From Hofstenia miamia (taxonomy: Eukaryota; Xenacoelomorpha; Acoela): a stretch of DNA of 64,000 nt. Of the stretch, positions 11,527 through 23,641 are shown piece after piece; positions within the stretch are counted from its first letter, which is position 1; each line of letters begins with the position of its first letter. The notes under the pieces were generated by a model. That model saw nothing but the letters and a program-made list of their open reading frames with translations, was not told where the DNA came from and made no database searches. Location of the stretch: NCBI GenBank assembly GCA_004352715.1, contig SCFE01000008.1, positions 1,800,665-1,864,664 on the forward strand. Direction: 5' to 3'. A program made the translations under genes and the position numbers.

Positions 11527-12627
11527 TCAAGCTATTTTGCAATTAGAGTCTAATTGAACCTGGGGAAGCATATTGAATGTGTCCACCATCAATGGATAAC
11601 AAATGTTGGTTTTTGTAAATAAAAATAAGAATTTTCCACTAGGATCAATTTTAATTGAAATGTAATTTTTTGTTGAGTCAATTTGCTTTTTCATAGATAG
11701 CAAGCCATTTTTGTAATCTATCCTTAATATTTCACCACTCTCAGATACTAACCATGCATACTTGCTTGAGTATTGTAGTTGCAAACTTAGTACGTTGCAA
11801 ATGTTAAATTTTTCAAGTTCTATTTGGTTAATCAGCTCATAATTCAAAAAGTTTGACTTGAACTTATATACTACAATACAGTTACAATACTTTGTTCTAG
11901 AGTAGATTGCAATAATTCTTGAAATATTATCAAAGTTGGAAAGTGTAATCGGCTTAGCAAAGTGAACTTCCAAAATTTTCTTTAACTGAACCATATCCAT
12001 TATTAGCAATTTAGACTTAGACATTTCATTGATATTTTTTAGTAACATCACATAATTTGAAGCACATGGAAAAACATTTACATTTTCAATAGCATCGAAA
12101 TTCAATTCTTTTAGTTGAATTAATTCAAAGTTTTCCTGTAAGTTTGTACAATGACTAAGTTTTTCTTCAAGATCTTTTGGGCATAACTTATGAAATTGAA
12201 ATGTGTATTCTTCAGGATTTTTCTCTTTTACATTAACAGATATTTGATACTTACTTTTCCCCGTTTTTCTGACATATTCAATATAATCAGTCTTTGAAAA
12301 ATTTTTGGCACTAACAATATGCTGAAATTCATCATTAATTTTTTTGTTCCAAATCAAATTTTGTTCATGTTTTTCATAGTTTAATAACATTTCATTGACG
12401 TATATAGAGGCCAACTCATTTTTAAGTATTTCATTTTTTGAGAAGTCATTTAAAGTTATCTTTACGTGAGAAAGAATTTCTTTGACAGATCCATTTTCAT
12501 TAGTATTTTGCTGATCTTTGCTTAACATGTAGTTTGCAAGTGATTTAACTGCCTTCATTGGATTCTTTGAAAACTTTGAATGAATTGTTGAAGTCTTACT
12601 TGTTATAAGTACTTTATGTTCCTGCAA
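11527..12627 (-). pseudogene. Upstream segment of the GTPase-VWA gene, central region
   Basis: The 366 codons end in TGA at 11527-11529, in the same frame as the segment at 10957-11511, so a single stop separates them. The frame opens well before 12627, reading EQIADSNYQNEILHFLQEHK, and overlaps the end of the 12663-13304 frame. That overlap shows a one-base frame change near 12670-12690. The C-terminal part (SKYAWLVSESGEILRIDY, IKIDPSGKFLFLF) has short beta-strand repeats like propeller blades. TTTTTTGCAG at about 12623-12632 looks like a splice acceptor but lies inside this open frame. Confidence 0.5.
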
Positions 12628-12662
12628 AAAATGTAAAATTTCATTCTGATAATTGCTATCTG

Positions 12663-13304
12663 CTATTTGTTCATAAGTTCACTTGAAATTGTATGACCAG
12701 GCAATGTTTCCAAGAGTTTAAACTGAAAGGATTCATCCTTAACAAAATCTATGCATTCATTTAAGAGATTCCTTTCTTCATCATCAAGAATAGAGTCTAT
12801 AGCTTTTTTTGAAATATACAGTAAAATTTTCTTTTTAAAATTGGAATATTCTTCAGTTTCATTGAGATTATTTGTAAGCTCTGACAATTTACTCATTTGT
12901 TCAGTAAATTTGCATGGTTCAATTATGGAAATGTATTCCTCCTTAAATGAGAAAACTACATTTGAGGAACACTTAAATCCAAATCCATTGTATTTTTTGT
13001 GAACATCTCTAGCACTAAGAGTTTCTATCTCAGTTTTTTCTGAATATGTAATTTGATTTTTTCTAATATTTGCGAGAAGCAAATTCGGGGAATTTGATGT
13101 ATATATAAAATATTTTTCTTTACTTTTTGGCAAGCTAAATTCTCCAAAGAAAATTACTGAACAGCTCTCTGTTTGTACTTGTTCATCCTTTATTGTATAA
13201 GAACGAATGCGCTTTTCTTTCTTAAAAGATTTGTCCTTAAAGACTATATAATCACAATCATCATTATCAGGGAGAAAAATTATGTTTGTGGATAATAACA
13301 TCAT
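12663..13304 (-). pseudogene. Upstream segment of the GTPase-VWA gene
   Basis: The 213 codons begin with hydrophobic, strand-rich sequence (STNIIFLPDNDD, SVIFFGEFSLP) and end in a helical part (LDDEERNLLNECIDFVKDE). The frame is open back to 13346, overlapping the previous frame, which stops at 13310. A one-base shift in that 36-base overlap would join them. No known domain is recognised. It is assigned to the gene by strand, tight spacing and uniform composition. Confidence 0.5.
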
Positions 13305-13309
13305 GTATC

Positions 13310-13965
13310 TTAGGAAATGAATAGCTCGTGATTTTTGATGACATCTTTATAGTAATCATCTAATTTTGAAAGTAGGCAAAGATAAGCAATCTTATTTTTC
13401 TCGTTTTTATTGAACAAGTTGCTAATCATGTAAATTCCATGGCCAAACTCATTTACTTTAAGGTAACATTTGAATAATTGCACATCTGACAAAAGATGTT
13501 TAGATTTAAAGTATGTGAATACATTTTTTAATGTTCCAAGCACTGTAATGAACTGGCATTTAATTTCATTTAGTGCTTCAAATTTGATCACAGAGCTCAA
13601 TAACAGACTTTTGTAGAAGCATTTTTGAAAATCATTGTTACACATAATTTCTATGGTATTTTCATTAACATATAACTTTTCAACAATTATATCATTCTGG
13701 ATTTTTGATTTTATGTTCACCAAATGTAGTACAAAATTTTCTTGTTCTACAATTCTATTTTGAGATTGCATGCAAAAGCTTAGTAGACAGTCGAGATTAT
13801 CGCTACTAAGTTTAGTGCTAATATTCCAATTATATCTTTTTCGATTATCAAGGTCATCAGCATTTCATAGTCGGTGTTACACGCTTGTGCAATACTTTTG
13901 AAGAAAAATTCTAATAACTCACATGTTTTTTCATCTTCAAATGCTTCATTTGATTCCAATATATC
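13310..13965 (-). pseudogene. Earliest visible exon of the GTPase-VWA gene
   Basis: A splice acceptor TTTTTGCATTTAG precedes base 13965, and the exon opens DILESNEAFEDEKTC...FFFKSIAQACNTDYEM. After about 33 codons the reading moves by one base into a second frame (DDLDNRKRYNW...), which continues through Met 13771 to a stop at 13310. So another frame change lies near 13855-13865. Exons 5' of 13966 must exist but are not recognisable within the window. No family is recognised for this part. Confidence 0.5.
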
Positions 13966-14411
13966 CTAAATGCAAAAATGTAATTTGAATTCTAATACAA
14001 AAATCACTATGCAAGCAAATTTTCTTGATTCAAACTGATGTTGATAAAAATTTTCCAGTTATTCAAATTTCTATTTTTCAATGCATATAAAAATGCTTGA
14101 AGAGCTTTATTGCAATAATAGTTTAGTGAAAAAACATTCAAACGAACAATTCTATACTGTACTATTTAAATATATATTTTTTGATTATATGTATGTACAT
14201 ATATATATAGATTTTCTAACTTTAAGAGCCTTTCTGCAATACATGCTCTATTTTGATCAGCTGAAACCAAAATTCTTAAAACACTATGTTGCCCAAAATC
14301 ACTCAACCAAAAAAACATTTGCTTTAAGTGGATACAATTTTTTTTAATTTTACTTTGTAAAATATATTTGTGCTAAATCGAAAAAACTTTAGCGGCAACA
14401 CACATTTTTTA

Positions 14412-14413
<2 letters not shown>

Positions 14414-14454
<41 letters not shown>

Positions 14455-14455
14455 A
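14414..14455. repeat. TA microsatellite
   Basis: An almost pure alternating TA run, with one interruption near its end. Confidence 0.9.
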
Positions 14456-14459
14456 TAAT

Positions 14460-14553
14460 GGCTTTGGATACAAAATTTTAAAATATCTAAAAGGCACTGG
14501 ATACAAAAAAATCTATACGGGCGCTAGATACTCTGGTTGAGGGCGCTGGATAT
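14460..14553 (+). repeat. Four spaced copies of a GGCRCTRGATA-like motif
   Basis: ggctttggatac (14460), ggcactggatac (14493), ggcgctagatac (14520) and ggcgctggatat (14542) recur at 33, 27 and 22 bases, with unrelated AT-rich spacers. The motif is GC-rich compared with its surroundings. Its function is unknown. Confidence 0.5.
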
Positions 14554-14682
14554 GGGTCAAAAATTTTTTTTTTGAAAGAACTTAAAGCTCATACATAAGA
14601 AATTAGACATTTATTACAAATGCATAATATGTAATTTTTTTGAATAAAATGAATTCTGGTTTTCATCAAAAAGTGCAGGATA

Positions 14683-14683
14683 C

Positions 14684-14714
<31 letters not shown>
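14683..14714. repeat. TA microsatellite
   Basis: An alternating TA run with one break. Confidence 0.85.
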
Positions 14715-16405
14715 AAGAAAAATATACAAATAAAGAAAAATTTTTAATTTTATAATATTTTTAAAGTATTTTTGTGTTAATTACAGAAATTTTGAATTAT
14801 TCTAGGCACACGCAACCTTAGAAATCTTCTAATATCCAATAAATTAATTTCACCTCTGTGCGGTAAATATTATAAAAATTCACCATAACGGATGGGTCAG
14901 CACAGGTCGGCTACCTTTCAAATAAAGTAATTGTCATTAATGGGCTTATAGATTTTAAAATGGCCATTAAGACTATTATTACGATAATTAAAAGGCTTTG
15001 TTAATCTGCTTTTACTAAAATGTTCAGGTTGAATTCATTTTTCTGCTGCAACATTGTGCGCATAAAAAGCTTGTTGCCTATTCAGCTGCAAATATTAGGC
15101 ATCCTTTATCAATGCTAATAAAATTTACTTCATGGTAAGGCACAACAATTGTGTTTACATTAATTCTATCACATTTCTTCCATTAAGTAGCACCTTTTTT
15201 TCAACATGTCATTACGCGGGTATGGTGTTCCGAGTCAAAGATATTTTTGTATTATTGTCTGCTTTTAACGATTTTTATCTTTCGGTGTGTATTAGTAATA
15301 AAAATTCAAAAAACAGGCTGTTAGGAATATTTCAATAATTTAATAAGATATACACAATCATATCTGTTTTCAAAACATCAGTAAGATTTCCTTTGATCGC
15401 CTATAACAAATTTTTTATTTTCACAATTTCCTCTATTTGATTTAGAAAATTTTTTCATTAAATTATATTTTATTGCTATAAAGGAATAAAATCGCCTAAG
15501 GCATTAGAAGAAATATCTTTTGAGCAGTCCTAGACTTCTGAATTTTTACTAATTATAGATCTATATAAACTTTAAAAAATTTAAAATTATCGATAAGATT
15601 ACTAAAGTACCATATATAGTAGATAACATTTAAAATAAATATGAATTTCCTTTCGCAAATAAAGACAGGAACACTTTGAGCCACATAACCCAAAAATTAG
15701 TTAAAAAGTCTGAATGAAGAGCCTTAGCAATTCCTATAAAATATAATATATTTATATGGTACAGACTTCATAGGCTGGTTTTTCGGAATACTTAACACCG
15801 CCCCACTTCAACAGTGGAAGTACACATTGTAAATTGTCTTTAATTTCATATGAAAATAATCAACTTAAATCAAAATCTCAAATTCACCTGTTTTCTACTT
15901 AATGTGATACCTTAAGAAATTCTAAGTAACATTTTTAATTAACATCATGCCAAAAACTTAAAAAATCAAAATTGAATGTCGATTGGAATAAATTTGTAAA
16001 TTTGTAATTTACGAAGCTTTATTATGACTATATTTATTGAAAATTTGCATACTATTTTTTTCGGGAAAGCAACAGTGCATAGATTGTGAAATTTCATTTT
16101 GAGTAACATTAAGAAATATATTATTAATGGAAAGTTGTGTAAGCACGTACTTGACCATTTCCTACCTAATTTTGGGATCACATTTATCAATTAATGTGAA
16201 TCATATAAACAAAAACATTAAGGCTAACTATTACAATTATCCGTTCACGTAGAACGCAAGCAATTTAACAATGCTGCATGTATATTTATTCAAATAACTA
16301 AATGAATGATTTGGTTTAAATATTATTTAAAGATTTAATTAAAAAGTACGACTGGCTGCGGCTGAAAATAGCACAGTAATGTGGCTATGTTTATATGAAG
16401 CTAAT

Positions 16406-16563
16406 TTATATTAATAATTTATTAAAGTTCCTTGCCTTGGATTGCACTTTGAGATAATTCCCATCAGTTTCATTTATACTCAAATTTTCTCTTTCAATAT
16501 TTGAACATGAAGGACTTTTCTCTAACTTCATAGTTTCAGCATTACTCTTGGGTTGAATCGTAC
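16406..16563 (-). CDS. Possible internal exon, unknown protein
   Basis: A polypyrimidine acceptor (CATTCTTTTAG) abuts an open stretch encoding TIQPKSNAETMKLEKSPSCS...NLSINETDGNYLK, which is balanced and hydrophilic, unlike the surrounding AT-rich noise. GTGCAA after YLK could be a donor; otherwise the frame ends at 16406. It could be a 5' exon of the GTPase-VWA gene on the same strand. No family is recognised. Confidence 0.25.
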
Positions 16564-16849
16564 CTAAAAGAATGTTAAGAATTCTCAACCTATTTATGCA
16601 AATGTCTTAAAAACATTTAATGCTAGATAAACTGTGGAACACTATTTATATTTTAGTGTATGTTGGCAGAATTATACAAATGAACATTTTCAATTGCAAT
16701 TGTTATACTTTGAGTATATTTACATTAGAGATGTCATAGATATGACTTATCAATAATACCCGATATGCACTTAAGGCAGTACGTTTATGCAAAGAGGAAT
16801 TAGTTATTTCTCAGGGAAATCCAGTGTACTTGCATTGTATTCTTAATCT

Positions 16850-16883
<34 letters not shown>

Positions 16884-17833
16884 TACATACACATACACAT
16901 ATATAAATATTAAAAATGTATAAATATATAAACTCTTTTTATCTAGAGAATTATGTAAGGTTATACAGAAAGTTGAAATTGCACAATGCAATTTTTAGCT
17001 ATTATATTTCTAGCAAAATACAAATTTTTAAATTTTCTATATATATCAATGCTTTGCATAATTTTAAAGTTTTTCATTTTTTCAGAGAACTTAAATCGTG
17101 AATGCATTTCTTGGGTTATTCGGTTTCTATTTGTATGATAGGTAAACTATATAAAATAGAGCGGCATTATAAAAAACTATCATAGTTTACATTGCTTTGG
17201 AATTGATCAAACTTCACTTAGCATTGAAAAAAACTAAGTAAATAAACAACTGCCATTTGCTTTTGAATATTTGCAATAGAAAATCCTTCTTTTTGTTTCG
17301 AGTGTCCTTCCAATATTTTAAAAAAATGTCCATACTTTATTTTATGATGTTTTTAAGCTTTCAAGATTAAGTCAGAAAATACAATTTTCCTTAATATGAG
17401 CAAAAATTCTGCTATTTTAGATGAGTAAAAATCAAAAAGCAGAAAAACTCAGTTTATAACAGACAGTGAGATAAATTTTCCGGCATTGCTAGAAATTTTG
17501 GCGGCGACTTTCAGACCGATCGCAGGATCAATCTCTGACTATTCCCCTTCTATTACTTAGTCGTTGTAATTTATTGGTGATTGTTGCAGAGATTTTTAAT
17601 TTAAAAACTCACTATTAATAATACATGGAATGAATTATGAAGGCCGGCAAAGTATTTTTTCTTAAATAGTGCTTAGCTAATTCTTAGATAAAGTCTTGTT
17701 ATTGTTGAAGGAAAGAAAATTCAAGTGCATGCATCAAACGTTTTCAAAGCAAGAACTATATAAGCAATAGTCGGATTCAAAAATATATAGAATCTAGAAT
17801 ATCCAATGTTATTATGTATATATATATATATAA
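16564..17833. other. AT-rich stretch without recognisable gene
   Basis: It contains a TA microsatellite at 16853-16880 continuing into a CA/TA run, and another TA run just before the 100-N gap at 17834. No coding frame is supported. Confidence 0.5.
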
Positions 17834-17933
17834 NNNNNNNNNNNNNNNNNNNNNNNNNNNNNNNNNNNNNNNNNNNNNNNNNNNNNNNNNNNNNNNNNNN
17901 NNNNNNNNNNNNNNNNNNNNNNNNNNNNNNNNN
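17834..17933. other. Assembly gap of 100 N
   Basis: The gap interrupts a TA microsatellite immediately left of the first copy of the large duplication. Confidence 0.99.
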
Positions 17934-19057
17934 ATGTATATATAAACCCTATATATATATATATATATATATATAATAATTACATAAAGGATCAAATTTC
18001 AAAAAGAAATATTCATAAAAAATTTAGATGAGAAAAACCTGATTTATTTGAGCAGTGCAAGAGAGTCTGTAAATATAATAACAACGACTAGTTTTGTTTA
18101 ATAATATTTAATTAACACTTCAGATGCATTGAATTTAATTCACAAAAGTAGCAAAAATATTTTCTATAGCTTTAAAAAATTTATATTTCACAGAACCTCA
18201 ATATTTTAATAAAAATGATTCAAAAGCATTGCTTACATACCCTAAGAACAAAATTACTTTAGTACTTATCTGATTTTGTTATTAAATTATGCAAAAATGT
18301 AAACAATTAAATTTCTACATACTTAACCATGATTAACTCCAACATTTTCTATTCAAGATTATAATAACAAGCTATATACATAATGTAATATTGTTAATAT
18401 TTTGACGGATGCCCATTAGGCAAATTATTCTCTCTAGTCTCAAACCCAACAAGGTTTCAATGCTTTTAATGTATCACCAGTAAATGCATTTGGCCTGATG
18501 TAGTTCCATCAAAATGTAAACGTATTATTCCGCCATGACCACCATGCTAACCATCACAACCCACATACATTAATTCATTGTCTTTAAAATATTCTAACTT
18601 TAACGTTAAAATGTGAGAGAAGAACCAGTTTTAGGGCAACATGGCCAATAAATCTAATATTTGATGACTAAATGCTCAACAATTAACCCTTTTTCTTTAT
18701 ACTTGTGCTACACGGCGTATTCGTTCATAAATAAACAGTGAATATATGATAGAAGCTGAATTTGAGGTTATCACATTCTTTCATAAAAAAGTTCTTTATT
18801 TTTCTCGTCGTCTTCTTAACTTTACCCCGTCAAAAACTTTACTGGTGTCATTTTTCTCACGCAAGCCATAATCTTATAATGTTGCAGATGCAATTGCTGC
18901 CACTGTAGTATTAGAAAACAATAAAGAACACACTCTAGTTATATTGGGTATTTCCTCACTTTGTGAATTTACTTCTTTGTCTGTATCAGTTTCCACTAAG
19001 CATGCATCGTTATCTACATCGAACAGGTAACTTTCACATCTTCTTTATATAACACCG

Positions 19058-19601
19058 AATCATAATAACTTTACTTTTCAAGCTTCTTTTTTCTCTCTTG
19101 GCCATTTTGGAAGCCATTGCTTTATCCGTGTCACCAATTATAATTTGTCTACTATTTTTCTGATCCAGTAAAAAGGTTCTCTCTGCCAAGGGAACCTTCA
19201 TCTCTCTTGAACAAGAGCAACCCAGAAATTCTTTGCATCGGCATGCCGCAATGTAAAGTAGTACTTTGCTTTCTACTTTAGCCTTTCAATGGTTTCCCTA
19301 GGTGTGCCAGTTTTCTTCAATATCACCCTTAAGTTGCAAAGTAAGTTTACGATTTTATTCTCGATTTTTCTTAGGGATGCGGTTGGTATGCTAGCTTTAT
19401 CCAGCGCTCAGTTATTTCAATCAAAGCTTTTGAAATTACTTTAGTTGAAGCTGTTGTTTTTGGATAATCTAATTTTAGAAAAATGAAATATCGCATTGCA
19501 TCACCAATGGAAGGCAAATCAATTGGAGAGCCATATGCAGGACAACAAGTGCAACTTTGGGTTTTAGTAGACATAGCCATGATAAATCTTAAAATATACA
19601 T
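19058..19601 (-). pseudogene. Degraded Cys-rich gene, copy 1
   Basis: Minus-strand pieces in several frames read STKTQSCTCCPAYGSP, DYPKTTASTKVISKALIEI, ILKKTGTPRETIERL, then IAACRCKEFLGCSCSREMKVP and TFLLDQKNSRQIIIGDTD. The C-x-C...CxCxxExKVP...FLxDQ...IG pattern resembles multi-copy hypothetical proteins I recall from invertebrate genomes, probably carried by repeats. That assignment is from memory. Stops and at least two frame changes break it. The copy in the second duplicate is equally broken, so decay predates the duplication. Confidence 0.5.
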
Positions 19602-22005
19602 TTGCGCATTATTTTGATATGAAATATTTAGATAAATGTAATAAAAAAATATATAGCCTAAATAAAAAGCTTAATAGATCTAATAAATGCAATAAACCTT
19701 TATATACGTTTCCGTAAGAAACCTATAAATATATTATAGTTGCAAATAATTGCAATAACAAATTTAGCCCTTTTATGTTATTGTTACTGTGGGAAGTTAG
19801 AAAAATTTTCATATATTTCATAAAGATAGAGGAGTTAAAATTTTACCAACCAAGAGGCAAAGGTAAATGACAAATAAAATTGGTAAAATGTATATATTTG
19901 AAACAATTATACATAGGAGCAACGTTTTCCTTCTACCGTATAAATACATGAACATTAAGCATGGAGAGAGTTTATATCTTTTTGAAAAATTCAAAATTTT
20001 CAAAGAGAACGTGTTAATCTTTTCGGCAACCCTAGGCACAGCAATGCGGTAAGAAATTGTCAACATTGTAATAAAGTACGTTTCCCAAAACACTTACCCA
20101 TGCCCCAACATTTTCAAATTCTTCGAAAATTAGAGAAATGGTTTGTGTTTAAATCAGACGATAGGCTCCTTATGGTATTTTGGTTACATGTAGTAATTGC
20201 GTAATTTTCCAATTTCATAAATTCAATAAAAATTATATTTGCGAATAAATGATGTCTTAACATTCGCCAGTAGAGGGATACAAAATTAACTGACAAAATC
20301 TCTTGTAATTTATGGGGTAAATATTATCGAACATTGAGAAAAGCACATTTACAATTTAGAGATGACAATTTTTACTTATGTTATAGTCGAATTATTTACT
20401 ACATTTTTTCTAGTGGGTTTTCGTAATATAATATCAGCCATTCGACCCACAGTAATGAATTTTCTGATAACTATAATGAGCAACGGGTTATTTCAGTTTT
20501 AAAATTGAAACGGACTTTCGAAAATACCGATGTTGCAGTTATTATAACGTATATATTTTTCAAGAATAAAAATTTTTAACAGCCCTGTGACATTTTTATA
20601 ACAACAATTTTCAAATATTTGATTTTGCAAAATTGTAACAAATGCCCTACAAAAATGTAAGAAAACGATTGATATGTCGAAGAATTACTAAAGTTCAGTA
20701 GCAAAATATTGTTTAATTAATATCGATTTGGTATTATGTCATTTTCTAAGGCTTTTTAAATATCAATATTTGAAATAATACATTTATGAAGTATTCTTAA
20801 ACCCGCTCATTTTCTGTAAACTAAGTTATTTTTAAACATTTTGTCTGAACTTCAACATGGCTATAATTAAATCGTGAATTTCATCGTGAAACGAACTTAT
20901 TTCCAGAACTAAGCAGTGAGGAATGAATTTAATTAAAATACTCGGTATGGAGAGAATTTAAATCTTTTTCAAAAATTCAAAAATTTCTAAGAAAACTTGT
21001 TAATCTATTCATTAATCTCTGCCACAGCAATAAGCTTTAATAAATATCTTCAACATTGTATTAATGCATGTTCCTCATCAGAAAATTCTAGGCTGTTTAA
21101 GGTTAAGGAATCAGAGCATCAACCATAAACATTTAGTTCTATAAATCTAACTTACGTACGTATGTCTGCATATGCCATGTGAACAATTCACATGCAAATG
21201 TATACAATATTGAGTCAAATTTTCAATTTTGATATCTAATTCATTTTCGGAAATTCAATTTGTGCAAAATCTGAACTTAAGAATTATATTATTTTTGAGT
21301 TTGAATTTTACTGATTAGATTTTTTCAATTGATTGAATTTTTCCAATTTGATTGGAAGCTTTTGTGCTTAGATGACGCCTTAGTGCGAATTTAACTAAAT
21401 CTGTTTTACCACTTATACGTCATTTTAGTTATTAGTGATGATTTCCATATATGCGATTTTTTTTAAAATTTTGCTCAATTTATAATCTAATGGTTTCATA
21501 AGCCATTAAAAAATTTAAATGTAGTATCAATTCCTTCAAATTTTAAAATTTTTCTAATTTTTCTAATATCACTTATAAACCGCCAATAATGGTCGATATA
21601 CCAAAAAAGTGCACTCCTAGATCTATTCATGAGAAATCAAATGCTCTAAAATTTTGCAAACATGGATTAAAATTGGATAGGTGTCGAGAACATGGGTGGG
21701 GGTGGGATGGGTTTATTGTAGAATCTTGCCAACCTTCATACTAGTAAGTCTTAGCTTAATTTAGGAGCTGCTGTGACAATTGGTTCCTCCTTAGATAGTA
21801 CGGTAGGTGACAGACTCCAATCTCCATCTCTCTTCTTTCAGTTCTATTGTTTAGCTGTTATAACTGATTAAACTATTATCTCATCAACTAGTATTGCTAC
21901 GAAACTAACAACTATTGTTTTAGATCCAAGACACGAGACAGAGGGTACAAAGTACAGGGTACACTTACCCGACCTGCAACAAAGCACAAAAGAGGAATTG
22001 AAGAA

Positions 22006-22512
22006 TTACGCTACAATGAGTATTTCCATATGATACTGAAACATCGATAGAGACACCAACCACAATTCAGATGACTCAGTGTAATGAAATAGTGAGCATG
22101 AGTACGAGAGTGATAATGTGTGATACCTTATTAATTTAATGTATTGATTGTTCTTGTTATTAACAAAGTTGTCTATTAAGGGAATCTCGCAACCAGGATG
22201 CATTAGCTTGTTATGAGTTCTTACATATAATAACCTTACATATAAATAATTACATGCCAACCTAGAGTACATGTGAACAATCAATACAGTCATGACAAAA
22301 GGGATGAATTGATAGTCCGTCAGTCCACTAGTAATCATATGTAATAAATTCTGTACAAGATAACACAAACAGATCTTGTAATTTCCTAATAGGGCTAGAT
22401 GTAATAGCATAATGTAATAAATACAGTAGTACGAACAACGAAAGATAGGAAAGCTAATACGAATAAAAATCCCTATCCTTATACCTAACCTATGAGCAGC
22501 TCGGGTAAGCAC
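22006..22512 (-). CDS. Open frame inside family A LTR, copy 1
   Basis: The 168 sense-strand codons lie wholly inside the LTR. The product is hydrophobic, with segments such as LLHLALLGNYKICLCYLV and VLIVHMYSRL, then HNKL and NNKNNQ. The same order of motifs is open in three other LTR copies (32989-33585, 48081-48443, 49747-50046). It could be a real LTR-encoded membrane protein or a side effect of conserved LTR DNA. The related LTR at 50273-51537 has a stop in this frame. Confidence 0.3.
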   Translation of the reverse strand: MLTRAAHRLGIRIGIFIRISFPIFRCSYYCIYYIMLLHLALLGNYKICLCYLVQNLLHMITSGLTDYQFIPFVMTVLIVHMYSRLACNYLYVRLLYVRTHNKLMHPGCEIPLIDNFVNNKNNQYIKLIRYHTLSLSYSCSLFHYTESSELWLVSLSMFQYHMEILIVA

Positions 22513-22641
22513 CGGCTATACACGATGCACCCGTTAACTGGAGTCGTGAACCACTGTCTAGAATACCCAAGAGCTCGAACGTTTAGCTTTCCATTGTATT
22601 AAATAAAATAACCTGATACAAAAAAGTAAAGTCAATCCAGT

Positions 22642-23641
22642 NNNNNNNNNNNNNNNNNNNNNNNNNNNNNNNNNNNNNNNNNNNNNNNNNNNNNNNNNNN
22701 NNNNNNNNNNNNNNNNNNNNNNNNNNNNNNNNNNNNNNNNNNNNNNNNNNNNNNNNNNNNNNNNNNNNNNNNNNNNNNNNNNNNNNNNNNNNNNNNNNNN
22801 NNNNNNNNNNNNNNNNNNNNNNNNNNNNNNNNNNNNNNNNNNNNNNNNNNNNNNNNNNNNNNNNNNNNNNNNNNNNNNNNNNNNNNNNNNNNNNNNNNNN
22901 NNNNNNNNNNNNNNNNNNNNNNNNNNNNNNNNNNNNNNNNNNNNNNNNNNNNNNNNNNNNNNNNNNNNNNNNNNNNNNNNNNNNNNNNNNNNNNNNNNNN
23001 NNNNNNNNNNNNNNNNNNNNNNNNNNNNNNNNNNNNNNNNNNNNNNNNNNNNNNNNNNNNNNNNNNNNNNNNNNNNNNNNNNNNNNNNNNNNNNNNNNNN
23101 NNNNNNNNNNNNNNNNNNNNNNNNNNNNNNNNNNNNNNNNNNNNNNNNNNNNNNNNNNNNNNNNNNNNNNNNNNNNNNNNNNNNNNNNNNNNNNNNNNNN
23201 NNNNNNNNNNNNNNNNNNNNNNNNNNNNNNNNNNNNNNNNNNNNNNNNNNNNNNNNNNNNNNNNNNNNNNNNNNNNNNNNNNNNNNNNNNNNNNNNNNNN
23301 NNNNNNNNNNNNNNNNNNNNNNNNNNNNNNNNNNNNNNNNNNNNNNNNNNNNNNNNNNNNNNNNNNNNNNNNNNNNNNNNNNNNNNNNNNNNNNNNNNNN
23401 NNNNNNNNNNNNNNNNNNNNNNNNNNNNNNNNNNNNNNNNNNNNNNNNNNNNNNNNNNNNNNNNNNNNNNNNNNNNNNNNNNNNNNNNNNNNNNNNNNNN
23501 NNNNNNNNNNNNNNNNNNNNNNNNNNNNNNNNNNNNNNNNNNNNNNNNNNNNNNNNNNNNNNNNNNNNNNNNNNNNNNNNNNNNNNNNNNNNNNNNNNNN
23601 NNNNNNNNNNNNNNNNNNNNNNNNNNNNNNNNNNNNNNNNN
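22642..23641. other. Assembly gap of 1000 N
   Basis: The gap lies within the family A insertion and probably replaces one LTR remainder plus any internal region. Confidence 0.99.

Larger units (their letters stand above)
13966..16405. other. AT-rich non-coding stretch (intron or intergenic)
   Basis: There are long T/A runs, TA microsatellites and no coding segment with recognisable motifs. It may be intron sequence of the GTPase-VWA gene, given the acceptor at 13966. A motif cluster at 14460-14553 is listed separately. Confidence 0.45.

Noticed and set aside
12663-12690. A 20-base GT...AG intron that would repair the frame near 12670
   Set aside because: Far shorter than the 97-base intron seen at 61848-61944 and than animal introns generally; an indel is simpler.
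20114-20296. Sixty-codon frame identical in both duplicate copies as a conserved gene
   Set aside because: Identity follows from recent duplication of the whole segment; no domain, splice or promoter support.
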